The notes under the pieces are model-generated. The model was not told the DNA's origin. It did no database searches and saw nothing but the letters and a program-made list of their open reading frames with translations. The translations under genes were made by a program, and so were the position numbers. Of a stretch of DNA of 64,000 bases, positions 25,601 through 39,309 are shown piece after piece. Origin of the DNA: Eunapius fragilis (Eukaryota > Porifera > Demospongiae > Spongillida > Spongillidae). The DNA lies in assembly GCA_963681505.1 (NCBI GenBank), contig OY811980.1, forward strand, positions 7,569,118 through 7,633,117. The letters run 5' to 3'. The stretch's first letter is position 1; every line of letters starts with the position of its first letter.

Positions 25601-28600
25601 GTCCTGTCTCCCTATGGAGGCCTCATGTCCTGTCTCCCTATGGAGGCCTCATGTCTTGTCTCCCTATGGAGGCCTCATGTCTTGTCTCCCTATGGAGGCC
25701 TCATGTCTTGTCTCCCTATGGAGGCCTCATGTCTTGTCTCCCTATGGAGGCCTCATGTCCTGTCTCCCTATGGAGGCCTCATGTCCTGTCTCCCTACGGA
25801 GGCCTCATGTCCTGTCTCCCTATGGAGGCCTCATGTCCTGTCTCCCTATGGAGGCCTCATGTCTTGTCTCCCTACGGAGGCCTCATGTCCTGTCTCCCTA
25901 TGGAGGCCTCATGTCCTGTCTCCCTATGGAGGCCTCATGTCTTGTCTCCCTAGGTATGGAGGCCTCATGTCCTGTCTCCCTATGGAGGCCTCATGTCTTG
26001 TGTCCCTATGGAGGCCTCATGTCTTGTCTCCCTATGGAGGCCTCATGTCCTGTCTCCCTATGGAGGCCTCATGTCTTGTGTCCCTATGGAGGCCTCATGT
26101 CTTGTCTCCCTATGGAGGCCTCATGTCCTGTCTCCCTATGGAGGCCTCATGTCTTGTCTCCCTATGGAGGCCTCATGTCTTGTCTCCCTACGGAGGCCTC
26201 ATGTCCTGTCTCCCTATGGAGGCCTCATGTCTTGTCTCCCTATGGAGGCCTCATGTCCTGTCTCCCTATGGAGGCCTCATGTCCTGTCTCCCTATGGAGG
26301 CCTCATGTCTTGTCTCCCTATGGAGGCCTCATGTCCTGTTTCCCTATGGAGGCCTCATGTCTTGACTCCCTATGGAGGCCTCATGTCCTGTCTCCCTTGG
26401 CACAGGCGTCACATTCCCCAGGGCCAAGGGTATACAAGATGCATTAAAATGTAGCAAGCAATGCGAAAATTACACTACTCCTATGTGTTATAGTGTCAGG
26501 GTTCAGGTATGCAATGCTCCCTATGGCCAATCCATTCAGGGAGAGCCTCTGGCCAATCTATACAGGGGCCAATCCATTCAGGGAGAGCCTTTGGCCAATC
26601 TATACAGGGGCCAATCAATACAGGGAGAGCCTCTGGCCAATCCATACAGGGAGAGCCTCTGGCCAATCCATACAGGGAGAGCCTCTGGCCAATCCATACA
26701 GGGAGAGCCTCTGGCCAATCCACACAGGAAGAGCCTCTGGCCAATCCATACAGGGAGAGTTCCTCATACAGGACTCACAATAAAGGGTCTACTGCATATT
26801 GTGCAGAAGTAATGGCCATTGTTCCACAGCCCTACTTTGACTCATACGTTTGGTGTAAAAGTGGTCAAGGGGCTGTAAATGTAGTTTCAGTGATTTTGTT
26901 ATGGTAACCTTATTCTAATATGGGACAACAAATGCCATAGGTGTTGTTAATGTGAGACAGGGCCAGTCTCTCTCTTGAGAATGTGTGTTGGTTCACACTT
27001 TTACCATCCAAATGAAGGGCTCGATATGATGGACATGCATCCACCTCCACCATCCCCAAAATGGTTGCAAAGGCTACTTCCTTGTCCCCCATTCTTCCTT
27101 AAGTGCCAGCGAACCCTTGGCAAAGGTTGTTATGAACATCTATCTTGCTAGCACTTTCAAAGAATTCTTCAAATGTTCCTTTGGCCGTTTCAACACTCTT
27201 GTAAAGGATATCTACATGGTCCTCCATCATCAGACACACATGGTCCTCCATCATCAGACACACATGATCTACATGGTCCTCCATCATCAGACACACATGG
27301 TCCTCCATCATCAGACACACATGATCTACATGGTCCTCCATCATCAGACACACATGGTCTACATGGTCTCACCAGTGAGGCTGTAGGCTTCAAGGTCTCA
27401 CCAGGGAGGCTGTAGGCTCAAGATCTCACCAGTGAGGCTGTAGGCTCAAGGTCTCACCAGTGAGGCTGTAAGCTCAAGGTCTCACCAGTGAGGCTGTAGG
27501 CTCAAGGTCTCACCAGTGAGGCTGTAGGCTCAAGGTCTCACCAGTGAGGCTGTAGGCTCAAGGTCTCACCAGTGAGGCTGTAGGCTCAAGGTCTCACCAG
27601 TGAGGCTGTAGGCTCAAGGTCTCACCAGTGAGGCTGTAGGCTTCAAGGTCTCACCAGTGAGGCTGTAGGCTCAAGGTCTCACCAGTGAGGCTGTAGGCTC
27701 AAGGTCTCACCAGTGAGGCTGTAGGCTTCAAGGTCTCACCAGTGAGGCTGTAGGCTCAAGGTCTCACCAGTGAGGCTGTAGGCTCAAGGTCTCACCAGTG
27801 AGGCTGTAGGCTTCAAGGTCTCACCAGTGAGGCTGTAGGCTTCAAGGTCTCACCAGTGAGGCTGTAGGCTCAAGGTCTCACCAGTGAGGCTGTAGGCTTC
27901 AAGGTCTCACCAGTGAGGCTGTAGGCTCAAGGTCTCACCAGTGAGGCTGTAAGCTCAAGGTCTCACCAGTGAGGCTGTAGGCTTCAAGGTCTCACCAGTG
28001 AGGCTGTATGCTTCAAGGTCTCACCAGTGAGGCTGTAGGCTCAAGGTCTCACCAGTGAGGCTGTATGCTTCAAGGTCTCACCAGTGAGGCTGTAGGCTCA
28101 AGGTCTCACCAGTGAGGCTGTATGCTTCAAGGTCTCACCAGTGAGGCTGTAGGCTTCAAGGTCTCACCAGTGAGGCTGTAGGCTTCAAGGTCTCACCAGT
28201 GAGGCTGTATGCTTCAAGGTCTCACCAGTGAGGCTGTAGGCTTCAAGGTCTCACCAGTGAGGCTGTATGCTTCAAGGTCTCACCAGTGAGGCTGTAGGCT
28301 TCAAGGTCTCACCAGTGAGGCTGTAGGCTTCAAGGTCTCACCAGTGAGGCTGTATGCTTCAAGGTCTCACCAGTGAGGCTGTAGGCTCAAGGTCTCACCA
28401 GTGAGGCTGTAGGCTTCAAGGTCTCACCAGTGAGGCTGTAGGCTCAAGGTCTCACCAGTGAGGCTGTAGGCTTCAAGGTCTCACCAGTGAGGCTGTAGGC
28501 TCAAGGTCTCACCAGTGAGGCTGTAAGCTCAAGGTCTCACCAGTGAGGCTGTAGGCTCAAGGTCTCACCAGTGAGGCTGTAGGCTCAAGGTCTCACCAGT

Positions 28601-31600
28601 GAGGCTGTATGCTTCAAGGTCTCACCAGTGAGGCTGTAGGCTTCAAGGTCTCACCAGTGAGGCTGTAGGCTCAAGGTCTCACCAGTGAGGCTGTAGGCTC
28701 AAGGTCTCACCAGTGAGGCTGTAGGCTCAAGGTCTCACCAGTGAGGCTGTATGCTTCAAGGTCTCACCAGTGAGGCTGTAGGCTTCAAGGTCTCACCAGT
28801 GAGGCTGTAGGCTCAAGGTCTCACCAGTGAGGCTGTAAGCTCAAGGTCTCACCAGTGAGGCTGTAGGCTCAAGGTCTCACCAGTGAGGCTGTAGGCTCAA
28901 GGTCTCACCAGTGAGGCTGTAGGCTTCAAGGTCTCACCAGTGAGGCTGTAGGCTCAAGGTCTCACCAGTGAGGCTGTAAGCTCAAGGTCTCACCAGTGAG
29001 GCTGTAGGCTTCAAGGTCTCACCAGTGAGGCTGTATGCTTCAAGGTCTCACCAGTGAGGCTGTAGGCTTCAAGGTCTCACCAGTGAGGCTGTAGGCTTCA
29101 AGGTCTCACCAGTGAGGCTGTATGCTTCAAGGTCTCACCAGTGAGGCTGTAGGCTTCAAGGTCTCACCAGTGAGGCTGTATGCTTCAAGGTCTCACCAGT
29201 GAGGCTGTAGGCTTCAAGGTCTCACCAGTGAGGCTGTAGGCTTCAAGGTCTCACCAGTGAGGCTGTATGCTTCAAGGTCTCACCAGTGAGGCTGTAGGCT
29301 CAAGGTCTCACCAGTGAGGCTGTAGGCTTCAAGGTCTCACCAGTGAGGCTGTAGGCTTCAAGGTCTCACCAGTGAGGCTGTAGGCTTCAAGGTCTCACCA
29401 GTGAGGCTACACGTGTTCAACAAAGCTGTTGATGTCAGCACCTTACTCACCATTTTGCTGCCCTGGTCCTGCTCCTACCTCTTCAGTTATACTTCCCAGC
29501 ATGTGATAATTCAAATATTAGCAGTAATGGCTCCATTGTGGTCTACTGCTCTGTTGTGATTGGTCTAGTGATAAGGCAGGTTAGCCAATGAATTGATATG
29601 GCACAAAGAGTAACCTCATTCTTCTGTGCTTCCCCCTACTTTGTTTAACATAATGTTTTAATGACATTCATGCATTACCATCTTGTGGTTGTGAAGATAT
29701 ATGAATATAAAATGTGACTTGTAGAGATCACTTTCTCTCTTTGTTACTGTGGGAACAATAATTGTATGGAGATGGACTGTGGGCCTTCTTGCATACAGTC
29801 CATTTTGCTCCTGCATATGTGTGTGTTGTTGTGCAAGTGTTTGTGTGTATGGGGGGGAGGGGAGGGGGGTTGTTACAAGTTTAGGGCCTGAAGTGTGTAC
29901 AGTAACATCTTCTTTGGGTGCAACATTGAAATGTTCAATAACTGATGTCATTGCTATTTCCACCGTCTGTAATACCATTATCTCAATGAGATGTATTCAC
30001 ATACATGTAACATTGTTTTAATTAAAGTCTTGTAGTCATGTGACCTGATCATGTGATTTATTTCCGCAGTGCCTCAGCCAGCGGTCAGTACTAGTACACC
30101 TCAGGTTGCCATAGGAACAACAGCCACCCTTAACTGCACCACCTTTGTTGGTGGTGTCAGTTATCAGTGGACCAAGAACGGCGTGACCCTCACAGATAGT
30201 GGTACTATCAATGGTAGTGCCCAGTCCATTCTGGTCATCACCAGTGTTGGCGTTGTGGATCAGGGTGCATATGTATGTCGTATCTCTGTGGGTGGAGCCA
30301 ACAGTACTTCAAATCCAGTCAACCTTATTATTCTTGGTATGTAATGGTGTGTGTGTGTGTGTGTGTGTGCTTTTGTGTGTGTGTGTGTGTGTGTGTGTTA
30401 GTGCACAGAAGCCAATATCTTCTTTAGGTGTGGAATTTCTGACTGTAGATGTATTCACATAACATTGTTTTAATTTAGTAACGTTTGTAACTTGTAGTCA
30501 TGTGACCTGATCATGTGATTGATTTCCGCAGTGCCTCAGCCAGTGGTCAGTACTAGTACACCTCAGGTTGCCATAGGAACAACAGCTACCCTTAACTGCA
30601 CCACCTCTGTTAGTGGTGTCAGTTATCAGTGGACCAAGAATGGCGTGACCCTCACAGATAGTGGTACTATCAATGGTAGTGCCCAGTCCACTCTGGTCAT
30701 CACCAATGTTGGCGCTGGGGATCAGGGTGCATATGTATGTCAGATCTCTGTGGGTGGAGCCAACAGTACTTCAAATCCAGTCAACCTTACTACTCTTGGT
30801 ATGTGTGTGTGTTAGATGGGATATGAATTTTTATCTTGGTCCAGATAATGACCACACAACAATCGTTTAATAACTATTGATAAGCTCCTTCATGATGGGA
30901 GGGTATGGGTGTGCTCACAGGGATGGCTGTTAGTCCTCATTCAAATTGAGAACTGCTTCACCTCCTCCCCAGGCCCAACTTTTAACATATCCCTCAGTCC
31001 CTCTGTCAACGTCACAGTGAATACAAACCTTTCTCTGGTGTGTGCTGCCTCTTCCCCATCCCCTACCCTGGTGCCCTCCTGGACCATCCCATCAGGTGCA
31101 AATACTACAGGAGGTGCGGTCATTGTCAGCAGTATCCAAGGGGGTGTGGTCACCAGTACCCTCATTGTACCTATTGTGGGTACTGGGGGGAGGGGTGTGT
31201 ATGTCTGTAGCTTCAGCAGTCGACTGCCAGAGGATGGTATCAACAGTTCTACCACGGTTGTTGTATTGAGTAAGTCTGACCATCATCACTAACCACACCT
31301 ACCATCACATCACCCATCATCTCTAACCACACCCACAATAATCATACCCTAACCTTGCCCACCATCACACATTACCCATCATCACTAACCACTCCCACCA
31401 TCACACATTACCCATCATCACTAACCACTCCCACCATCACACATTACCCATCATCACTAACCACTCCCACCATCACACATTACCCATCATCACTAACCAC
31501 TCCCACCATCACACATTACACATCATCACTAACCACTCCCACAATAATCATACCATCATTACTAACCACACCCACCTACCTATACCACAACATTATCACT

Positions 31601-31942
31601 AACCACGCCCACCATTATATCGCCATCCCATATTCAACTTATGTTCCTCCACACCAGGTCCTGCTGCTTTCCCTGCCGATAATACAAACTTTACCACGGC
31701 GACCACAAATGCCACGTTCACCATCATATGTAGTGTGGAACCTGATACACTGCCCGTCCCCTCCATGTCCCTACGGAGGGTGCTAGCCAATGGCACAGCT
31801 GTGGAGCGGAATACAACCATCTCAACATCCATCACCCTCACACTCCAGCCACCATTGCTTAGCGATACAGGTGTTTATGTGTGCTATGCTAATAACTCCC
31901 TTGGCAACGACACCAGACAGCTGAACCTCATAGTCCAAGGTA

Positions 31943-31994
<52 letters not shown>

Positions 31995-32011
31995 GTGTGT
32001 GTGTGTGTGTG

Positions 32012-32058
<47 letters not shown>

Positions 32059-32991
32059 CATAATGGCTGGTCTGGGCCACCTGTTATGCGTGCCCCTGGT
32101 TATAGTAGTGATCCCTCCTCCCCAGACAAGCCTGATGCGGTGAACGCCTCCTCCATCACTGGGTCTCTCGTCACCCTCAACCTCATGCGTATCAGCTGGT
32201 CCGCCCCCTCAGGCAACAATGCTCCCATCACCTCCTACACCGTCACCTACTGTGTGGCTGATCCCAACAGCTTGCAGACTCCGTACCAATGTGCCAGTAA
32301 TGCTGCTGTCAACTTGACAATGACAGTGCCAACTGCAGACATCTACCCTCTGACGGCTAACCGCCTCTACAAGGTGACCTTGGTGGCCGTGAACAGTGTG
32401 GGGTCCAGCAATGCTACGGAGTACTTTATGAACACAACCACTTCTGGTGAGTGGAGAGGGGAGGAGGTATGGGGTTGGGTGGAGTGATGGGGAGGGGGAG
32501 AAGGGTGCGGGATTGTGAGGACAGTTAGGGAGAGATTAAGGACAGCGTATGAGGGATGTACAAGTGTATTTAGGCATTAGTATCTCATTCCCCCCCATCC
32601 TCCTCCTCCTCCTCCTCCCCCTCCAGCGGATGCAGCTCCAATCAACTTCACACCCGTCTTTGTTTCACCATCTTACATCATAGTTTCCTGGCTCCTCCCA
32701 CCTCTAAGTGTATTCACATCATCTGATTCACAGTCTGCTGTGCAGTTAAAGTCCTTTTACCTTTCCTATGGACGAGTAGGTGCCACTTCTTATGGATTTC
32801 AGACTGTCTCGTTCAACCAGCTCATGTACCGGCCAAACCAACTGTTGAACGCCACTGTCTCCTTAAGTGGAATTACTATTGGACCTGATGACCGATACAC
32901 CTTATATATGACACTCATATCAAATTATTCATCTCCATCATTAGACAGTACTGCTGCCACAACAAGTACTCAAATTAAACCCCTGAGAGGT

Positions 32992-33029
<38 letters not shown>

Positions 33030-36000
33030 TTATACATACCTCCATCCCATGTAGGTACCAATGCCACCGCTGCCTCTATCAATCCGGCCACTAATATGAC
33101 CACCTTCTCTTGGGACAGTCGTGTTCTCCCCCCCGTCCAGGGATCTTTCATCTCCGTGTTCATATTTCAGTACAACGTCGCCAGTTGGTACCCTGCCCCT
33201 CAGAGGACCCGAAGACAGTCCCCAGCCTCTACCGTGACCTACAATGCCACCACCACCAGCACATCCATCCAGGTCCCTCTCTACCCTTACTCCCTGTACA
33301 CCTACCAGGTCTTTGCCGTGTCACCTGACTTCACCACACCCATCACCGATGTCTCCACCTTCAGTACTCTTAACTATCAGACCGGTGGGTCACGTGACTT
33401 ATTTTGTAGCCCCTCCCTCAACCCCTCCCCCTCTGATTGTTGCTCACAGCTGCTAGTCCACCCCTTTCATTGGTTGCCACTGGTAGCACGTACAGCTCCC
33501 TCTCCATCCAGTGGGCAGTGCCAGCCATGCCCAATGGAAACATTACTGGCTATATAGTGACAGTTGTAAGTGTAGTGTGCTGTGCTCTACAGTTACAGGT
33601 TGTGACAGGTGGTGTGTCATTTACACAAATATAGCTAATTGTGTGTGTTGATTGTATTCAAAGCAGACAAAGAGGCCTGGGTTGGTGGGACAAAGAGGCC
33701 TGGGTTGGTGGTAAAAAGAGGCCTGGGTTGGTGGTACAAAGAGGCCTGGGTTGGTGGGACAAAGAGGCCTGGGTTGGTGGGACAAAGAGGCCTGGGTTGG
33801 TGGTACATGTACAAAGAGGTCTGGGTTGGTGGGACAAAGAGGCCTGGGTTGGTGGGACAAAGAGGCCTGGGTTGGTGGGACAAAGAGGCCTGGGTTGGAG
33901 GTATGACTGGCTCACCTTTTTTTTTTTAAATCTTCCCAGAATAGCACCACTCCCAACACCCAGGTACTCCCCAGTGATAAGTTCTTCACAGCAGTTGTAG
34001 GGGGACTGAGGGGGTACACCTATTACAACGTCACTGTGTCTGCCACAAATGGAGCAGGCCTTGGAGCAGCTGCCCAGCTGATTGCTATCACACCATATGC
34101 TGGTGAGAGAGAGGGAGGGGAGTGATGAGAGAACTAAGAGAGAGGGAGGGAGGGAGTAGTGAGAGAACTAAGAGAGGGAGAGGGGAGTGGTGAGAGAACT
34201 AAGAGAGGGAGGGGAGTGGTGAGAGAACTAAGAGAGGGAGGGAGTGGTGAGAGAACTAAGAGAGAGGGAGGGGAGTGGTGAGAGAACTAAGAGAGGGAGG
34301 GAGTGGTGAGAGAACTAAGAGAGAGGGAGGGGAGTGGTGAGAGAACTAAGAGAGGGAGGGAGTAGTGAGAGAACTAAGAGAGGGAGAGAGGGGAGGGGTG
34401 AGAGAACTAAGAGAGAGGGAGGGGAGTAGTGAGAGAACTAAGAGAGAGGGAGGGGAGTGGTGAGAGAACTAAGAGAGAGGGAGGGGAGTGGTGAGAGAAC
34501 TAAGAGAGAGGGAGGGGAGTAGTGAGAGAACTAAGAGAGAGGGAGGGGAGTGGTGAGAGAACTAAGAGAGAGGGAGGGGAGTGGTGAGAGAACTAAGAGA
34601 GAGGGAGGGGAGTGGTGAGAGAACTAAGAGAGAGGGAGGGGAGTGGTGAGAGAACTAAGAGAGGGAGGGGAGTGGTGAGAGAACTAAGAGAGAGGGAGGG
34701 AGTAGTGAGAGAACTAAGAGAGGGAGGGGAGTAGTGAGAGAACTAAGAGAGAGGGAGGGGAGTGGTGAGAGAACTAAGAGAGAGGGAGGGGAGTAGTGAG
34801 AGAACTAAGAGAGAGGGAGGGGAGTGGTGAGAGAACTAAGAGAGGGAGGGGAGTAGTGAGAGAACTAAGAGAGGGAGAGAGGGGAGGGGTGAGAGAACTA
34901 AGAGAGAGGGAGGGAGTAGTGAGAGAACTAAGAGAGAGGGAGGGGAGTAGTGAGAGAACTAAGAGAGAGGGAGGGGAGTGGTGAGAGAACTAAGAGAGAG
35001 GGAGGGGAGTAGTGAGAGAACTAAGAGAGGGAGGGGAGTAGTGAGAGAACTAAGAGAGAGGGAGGGGAGTGGTGAGAGAACTAAGAGAGAGGGAGGGGAG
35101 TAGTGAGAGAACTAAGTGAGAGGGAGGGGAGTAGTGAGAGAACTAAGAGAGAGGGAGGGGAGTAGTGAGAGAACTAAGAGAGGGAGGGGAGTAGTGAGAG
35201 AACTAAGTGAGAGGGAGGGGAGTGATGAGAGAACTAAGAGAGAGGGAGGGAGTAGTGAGAGAACTAAGAGAGAGGGAGGGGAGTGGTGAGAGAACTAAGA
35301 GAGAGGGAGGGGAGTAGTGAGAGAACTAAGAGAGAGGGAGGGGAGTAGTGAGAGAACTAAGAGAGGGAGGGGAGTAGTGAGAGAACTAAGAGAGAGGGAG
35401 GGGAGTAGTGAGAGAACTAAGAGAGAGGGAGGGGAGTGGTGAGAGAACTAAGAGAGGGAGGGGAGTAGTGAGAGAACTAAGAGAGGGAGAGAGGGGAGGG
35501 GTGAGAGAACTAAGAGAGAGGGAGGGAGTAGTGAGAGAACTAAGAGAGAGGGAGGGGAGTAGTGAGAGAACTAAGAGAGAGGGAGGGGAGTGGTGAGAGA
35601 ACTAAGAGAGAGGGAGGGGAGTAGTGAGAGAACTAAGAGAGGGAGGGGAGTAGTGAGAGAACTAAGAGAGAGGGAGGGGAGTGGTGAGAGAACTAAGAGA
35701 GAGGGAGGGGAGTAGTGAGAGAACTAAGTGAGAGGGAGGGGAGTAGTGAGAGAACTAAGAGAGAGGGAGGGGAGTAGTGAGAGAACTAAGAGAGGGAGGG
35801 GAGTAGTGAGAGAACTAAGTGAGAGGGAGGGGAGTGATGAGAGAACTAAGAGAGAGGGAGGGAGTAGTGAGAGAACTAAGAGAGAGGGAGGGGAGTGGTG
35901 AGAGAACTAAGAGAGAGGGAGGGGAGTAGTGAGAGAACTAAGAGAGAGGGAGGGGAGTAGTGAGAGAACTAAGAGAGGGAGGGGAGTAGTGAGAGAACTA

Positions 36001-37106
36001 AGAGAGGGAGAGAGGGGAGGGGTGAGAGAACTAAGAGAGAGGGAGGGAGTAGTGAGAGAACTAAGAGAGGGAGGGAGTAGTGAGAGAACTAAGAGAGAGG
36101 GAGGGGAGTAGTGAGAGAACTAAGAGAGGGAGAGAGGGGAGTAGTGAGAGAACTAAGAGAGGGAGGGGAGTAGTGAGAGAACTAAGAGAGGGAGAGAGGG
36201 GAGTAGTGAGAGAACTAAGAGAGGGAGGGGAGTGATGAGAGAACTAAGAGAGAGGGAGGGAGTAGTGAGAGAACTAAGAGAGAGGGAGGGGAGTAGTGAG
36301 AGAACTAAGAGGGGGAAGGAGAGAGAAAGGGTTGAGAAAGAGGGAGGTAGCTACTGTATGATACAAGGCTGCTTGATCTTAATTCAAAATGAACATTAAC
36401 CCTTTCTCCTCAGTGTGCCAGCCCACTCTACAGCTCATGAAGAATTATGATCCCTTCGAGGTCAAAATCTCCACCAGTGATTATTGTGGCCCTCTAAGGT
36501 AGGGAAGGGGTGTGGTCTTGTATTGTCTTTTTTTTTTTTTAACACTTGCACATTCACTCCTTGGATACAATCACTATCTCCTTGGATACCAATCACTATC
36601 TCCTTGGATACCAACCACTATCTCCTTGGATACTATCTCCTTGACTGTGGACACATCTCTCAGTTCTGTTGCAGTAATTGTTACAAAGAACTCAAACCCG
36701 CTCAATGTACCGAATTCCAACTTCAAGTACTGGTCATACTGGTCCAGCCAGTCAAAGTTTGACACAGATGGAAATGGCTACTATGTGCTCTACACTGGTG
36801 AAGCTCCTGCTTTAAATGGCACTGTGTCCTTTACGTTCTCAAAGACAGCTCTCCCGCGCACCTATGGAGGGGTAAATTATTCTGTTGTTGCCCCTGAATC
36901 TTCAGGAACATACTACCTTGTGGCATATCTGTACTCCAGGGTGGTAGGTCTATTCCATTTATTGCACATCAAGCTTGGTTACTCTTAATAATTTCCAGGA
37001 CCAGGTCACGTTTCAAAAAAGCATCAGTATATCATTCAGTAAGATAATTCTGTTCATGTTATGGTATATAATTAACAATGGCACCGCTCTGTTGATTGCT
37101 GATATG

Positions 37107-37178
<72 letters not shown>

Positions 37179-37185
37179 CTCTCTT

Positions 37186-37280
<95 letters not shown>

Positions 37281-39231
37281 AGCGATCCCGATCCCTACAC
37301 CTGTGAATGATGTTCAGGGTATAATCATTGGTGTGGTGGCGAGCATAGCCATCCTTCTCCTCATCATCTTCCTGGTACTGCTCTTCTTGGCCATCTTGTG
37401 AGTCATCCCCCCCACCCCCTAGGCTGGCTGCATGTGCAGGTGACTCCATCTGGTGTTGCCTAGACAACCATGATTGCTTACTTGTTACTTGGGTTGCCCA
37501 GGCAACTGAATTGCTACTAGTTGTAAATAAGAAATTTATGTGTATGTGTTCCTAGGAAAGCTGTGATACTTTTGGGGGTGTGGTTTGGGTTTGCAGCCTT
37601 CGTAGACCCAGAGTTAAACGGAGCCATGACCTAACTCATACCAATGGAGATGGAGGGAAGGCTCATGGTGGAGAGGTGGAGCTGAAGAGAAGAACCAAGA
37701 TCTTAAGTGAGTTCCCCTAAGTCTAGTAGTGTACTACAATATCCTATGCAAATACAACAATATCCTATGCAAATGCATCACGTGATCATGTGTGTGTATA
37801 AGCCTCATGTACATTTATACATGGTACATCACATGACCTTATACACGACATTCAGGGTTTCAAAAACCTCAGGGGGGGGGGGGGGGGGTGAAGGTTCAGT
37901 TTGTACTTTTTAGAGGGCGGTACATTTTTCCTTGAGTGTCGTGCCACGCTTGAACTAAGGGCTGACAAAGTAGTAGTCTTAGAAATCTGGACGAGGTGGG
38001 AAGTCCCATATGAAGAGGTGGGGAGTCCCATATGAAGAGGTGGGGAGTGTGCCTTCTTCCATATGAAGAGGTGGGGAGTGTGCCTTCTTCCATATGAAGA
38101 GGTGGGGAGTGTGCCTTCTCCCATATGAAGAGGTGGGGAGTGTGCCTTCTTCCATATGAAGAGGTGGGGAGTGTGCCTTCTTCCATATGAAGAGGTGGGG
38201 AGTGTGCCTTCTTCCATATGAAGAGGTGGGGAGTGTGCCTTCTTCCATATGAAGAGGTGGGGAGTGTGCCTTCTCCCATATGAAGAGGTGGGGAGTGTGC
38301 CTTCTTCCATATGAAGAGGTGGGGAGTGTGCCTTCTTCCATATGAAGAGGTGGGGAGTGTGCCTTCTCCCGCATGAAGAGGTGGGGAGTGTGCCTTCTTC
38401 CATATGAAGAGGTGGGGAGTGTGCCTTCTTCCATATGAAGAGGTGGGGAGTGTGCCTTCTCCCATATGAAGAGGTGGGGAGTGTGCCTTCTCCCATATGA
38501 AGAGGTGGGGAGTGTGCCTTCTCCCGCATGAAGAGGTGGGGAGTGTGCCTTCTTCCATATGAAGAGGTGGGGAGTGTGCCTTCTCCCATATGAAGAGGTG
38601 GGGAGTGTGCCTTCTCCCATATGAAGAGGTGGGGAGTGTGCCTTCTCCCATATGAAGAGGTGGGGAGTGTGCCTTCTTCCATATGAAGAGGTGGGGAGTG
38701 TGCCTTCTCCCATATGAAGAGGTGGGGAGTGTGCCTTCTCCCATATGAAGAGGTGGGGAGTGTGCCTTCTCCCATATGAAGAGGTGGGGAGTGTGCCTTC
38801 TTCCATATGAAGAGGTGGGGAGTGTGCCTTCTCCCATATGAAGAGGTGGGGAGTGTGCCTTCTTCCGTATGAAGAGGTGGGGAGTGTGCCTTCTTCCATA
38901 TGAAGAGGTGGGGAGTGTGCCTTCTTCCATATGAAGAGGTGGGGAGTGTGCCTTCTTCCATATGAAGAGGTGGGGAGTGTGCCTTCTTCCATATGAAGAG
39001 GTGGGGAGTGTGCCTTCTCCCATATGAAGAGGTGGGGAGTGTGCCTTCTCCCATATGAAGAGGTGGGGAGTGTGCCTTCTCCCACATGAAGCTTGAAAAT
39101 GTTTTTGGATGCATGTAAAGAAAAAGTAACACTCGTGGTTTTGAAGAAAAAAATTTAATACTTAACCACCACCCCTGCCCCTCCCCTCCATGAAACCCTG
39201 GATCACATATATGTGCATAACACACCTTGTG

Positions 39232-39309
<78 letters not shown>

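Larger units (their letters stand above)
22602..30069. other. Gene B intron 3, 7.5 kb, rich in repeats
   Basis: Holds a poly-C tract (about 23331-23353), two CA microsatellites (23231-23291), a duplicated 41-bp unit at 23090-23170, a TTAA-flanked inverted-end element (23394-24568) and six minisatellites between 24848 and 29408. No coding exon of gene B was recognised in it, and the phases of the flanking exons match directly. Confidence 0.7.

Noticed and set aside
25538..26447. Plus-strand frames of 275 and 282 codons ([10 protein letters not shown] repeat)
   Set aside because: 26-bp minisatellite artefact.
27361..29408. CRISPR-like array of 28/29-bp repeats
   Set aside because: Units are directly adjacent with no unique spacers, and the host is a eukaryote.
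31946..32143. Cys/Val-rich frames over GT tracts
   Set aside because: Dinucleotide microsatellite translation.
37852..39225. Minus-strand frames of up to 457 codons ([16 protein letters not shown] repeat)
   Set aside because: 31-bp minisatellite artefact between two gene B exons.
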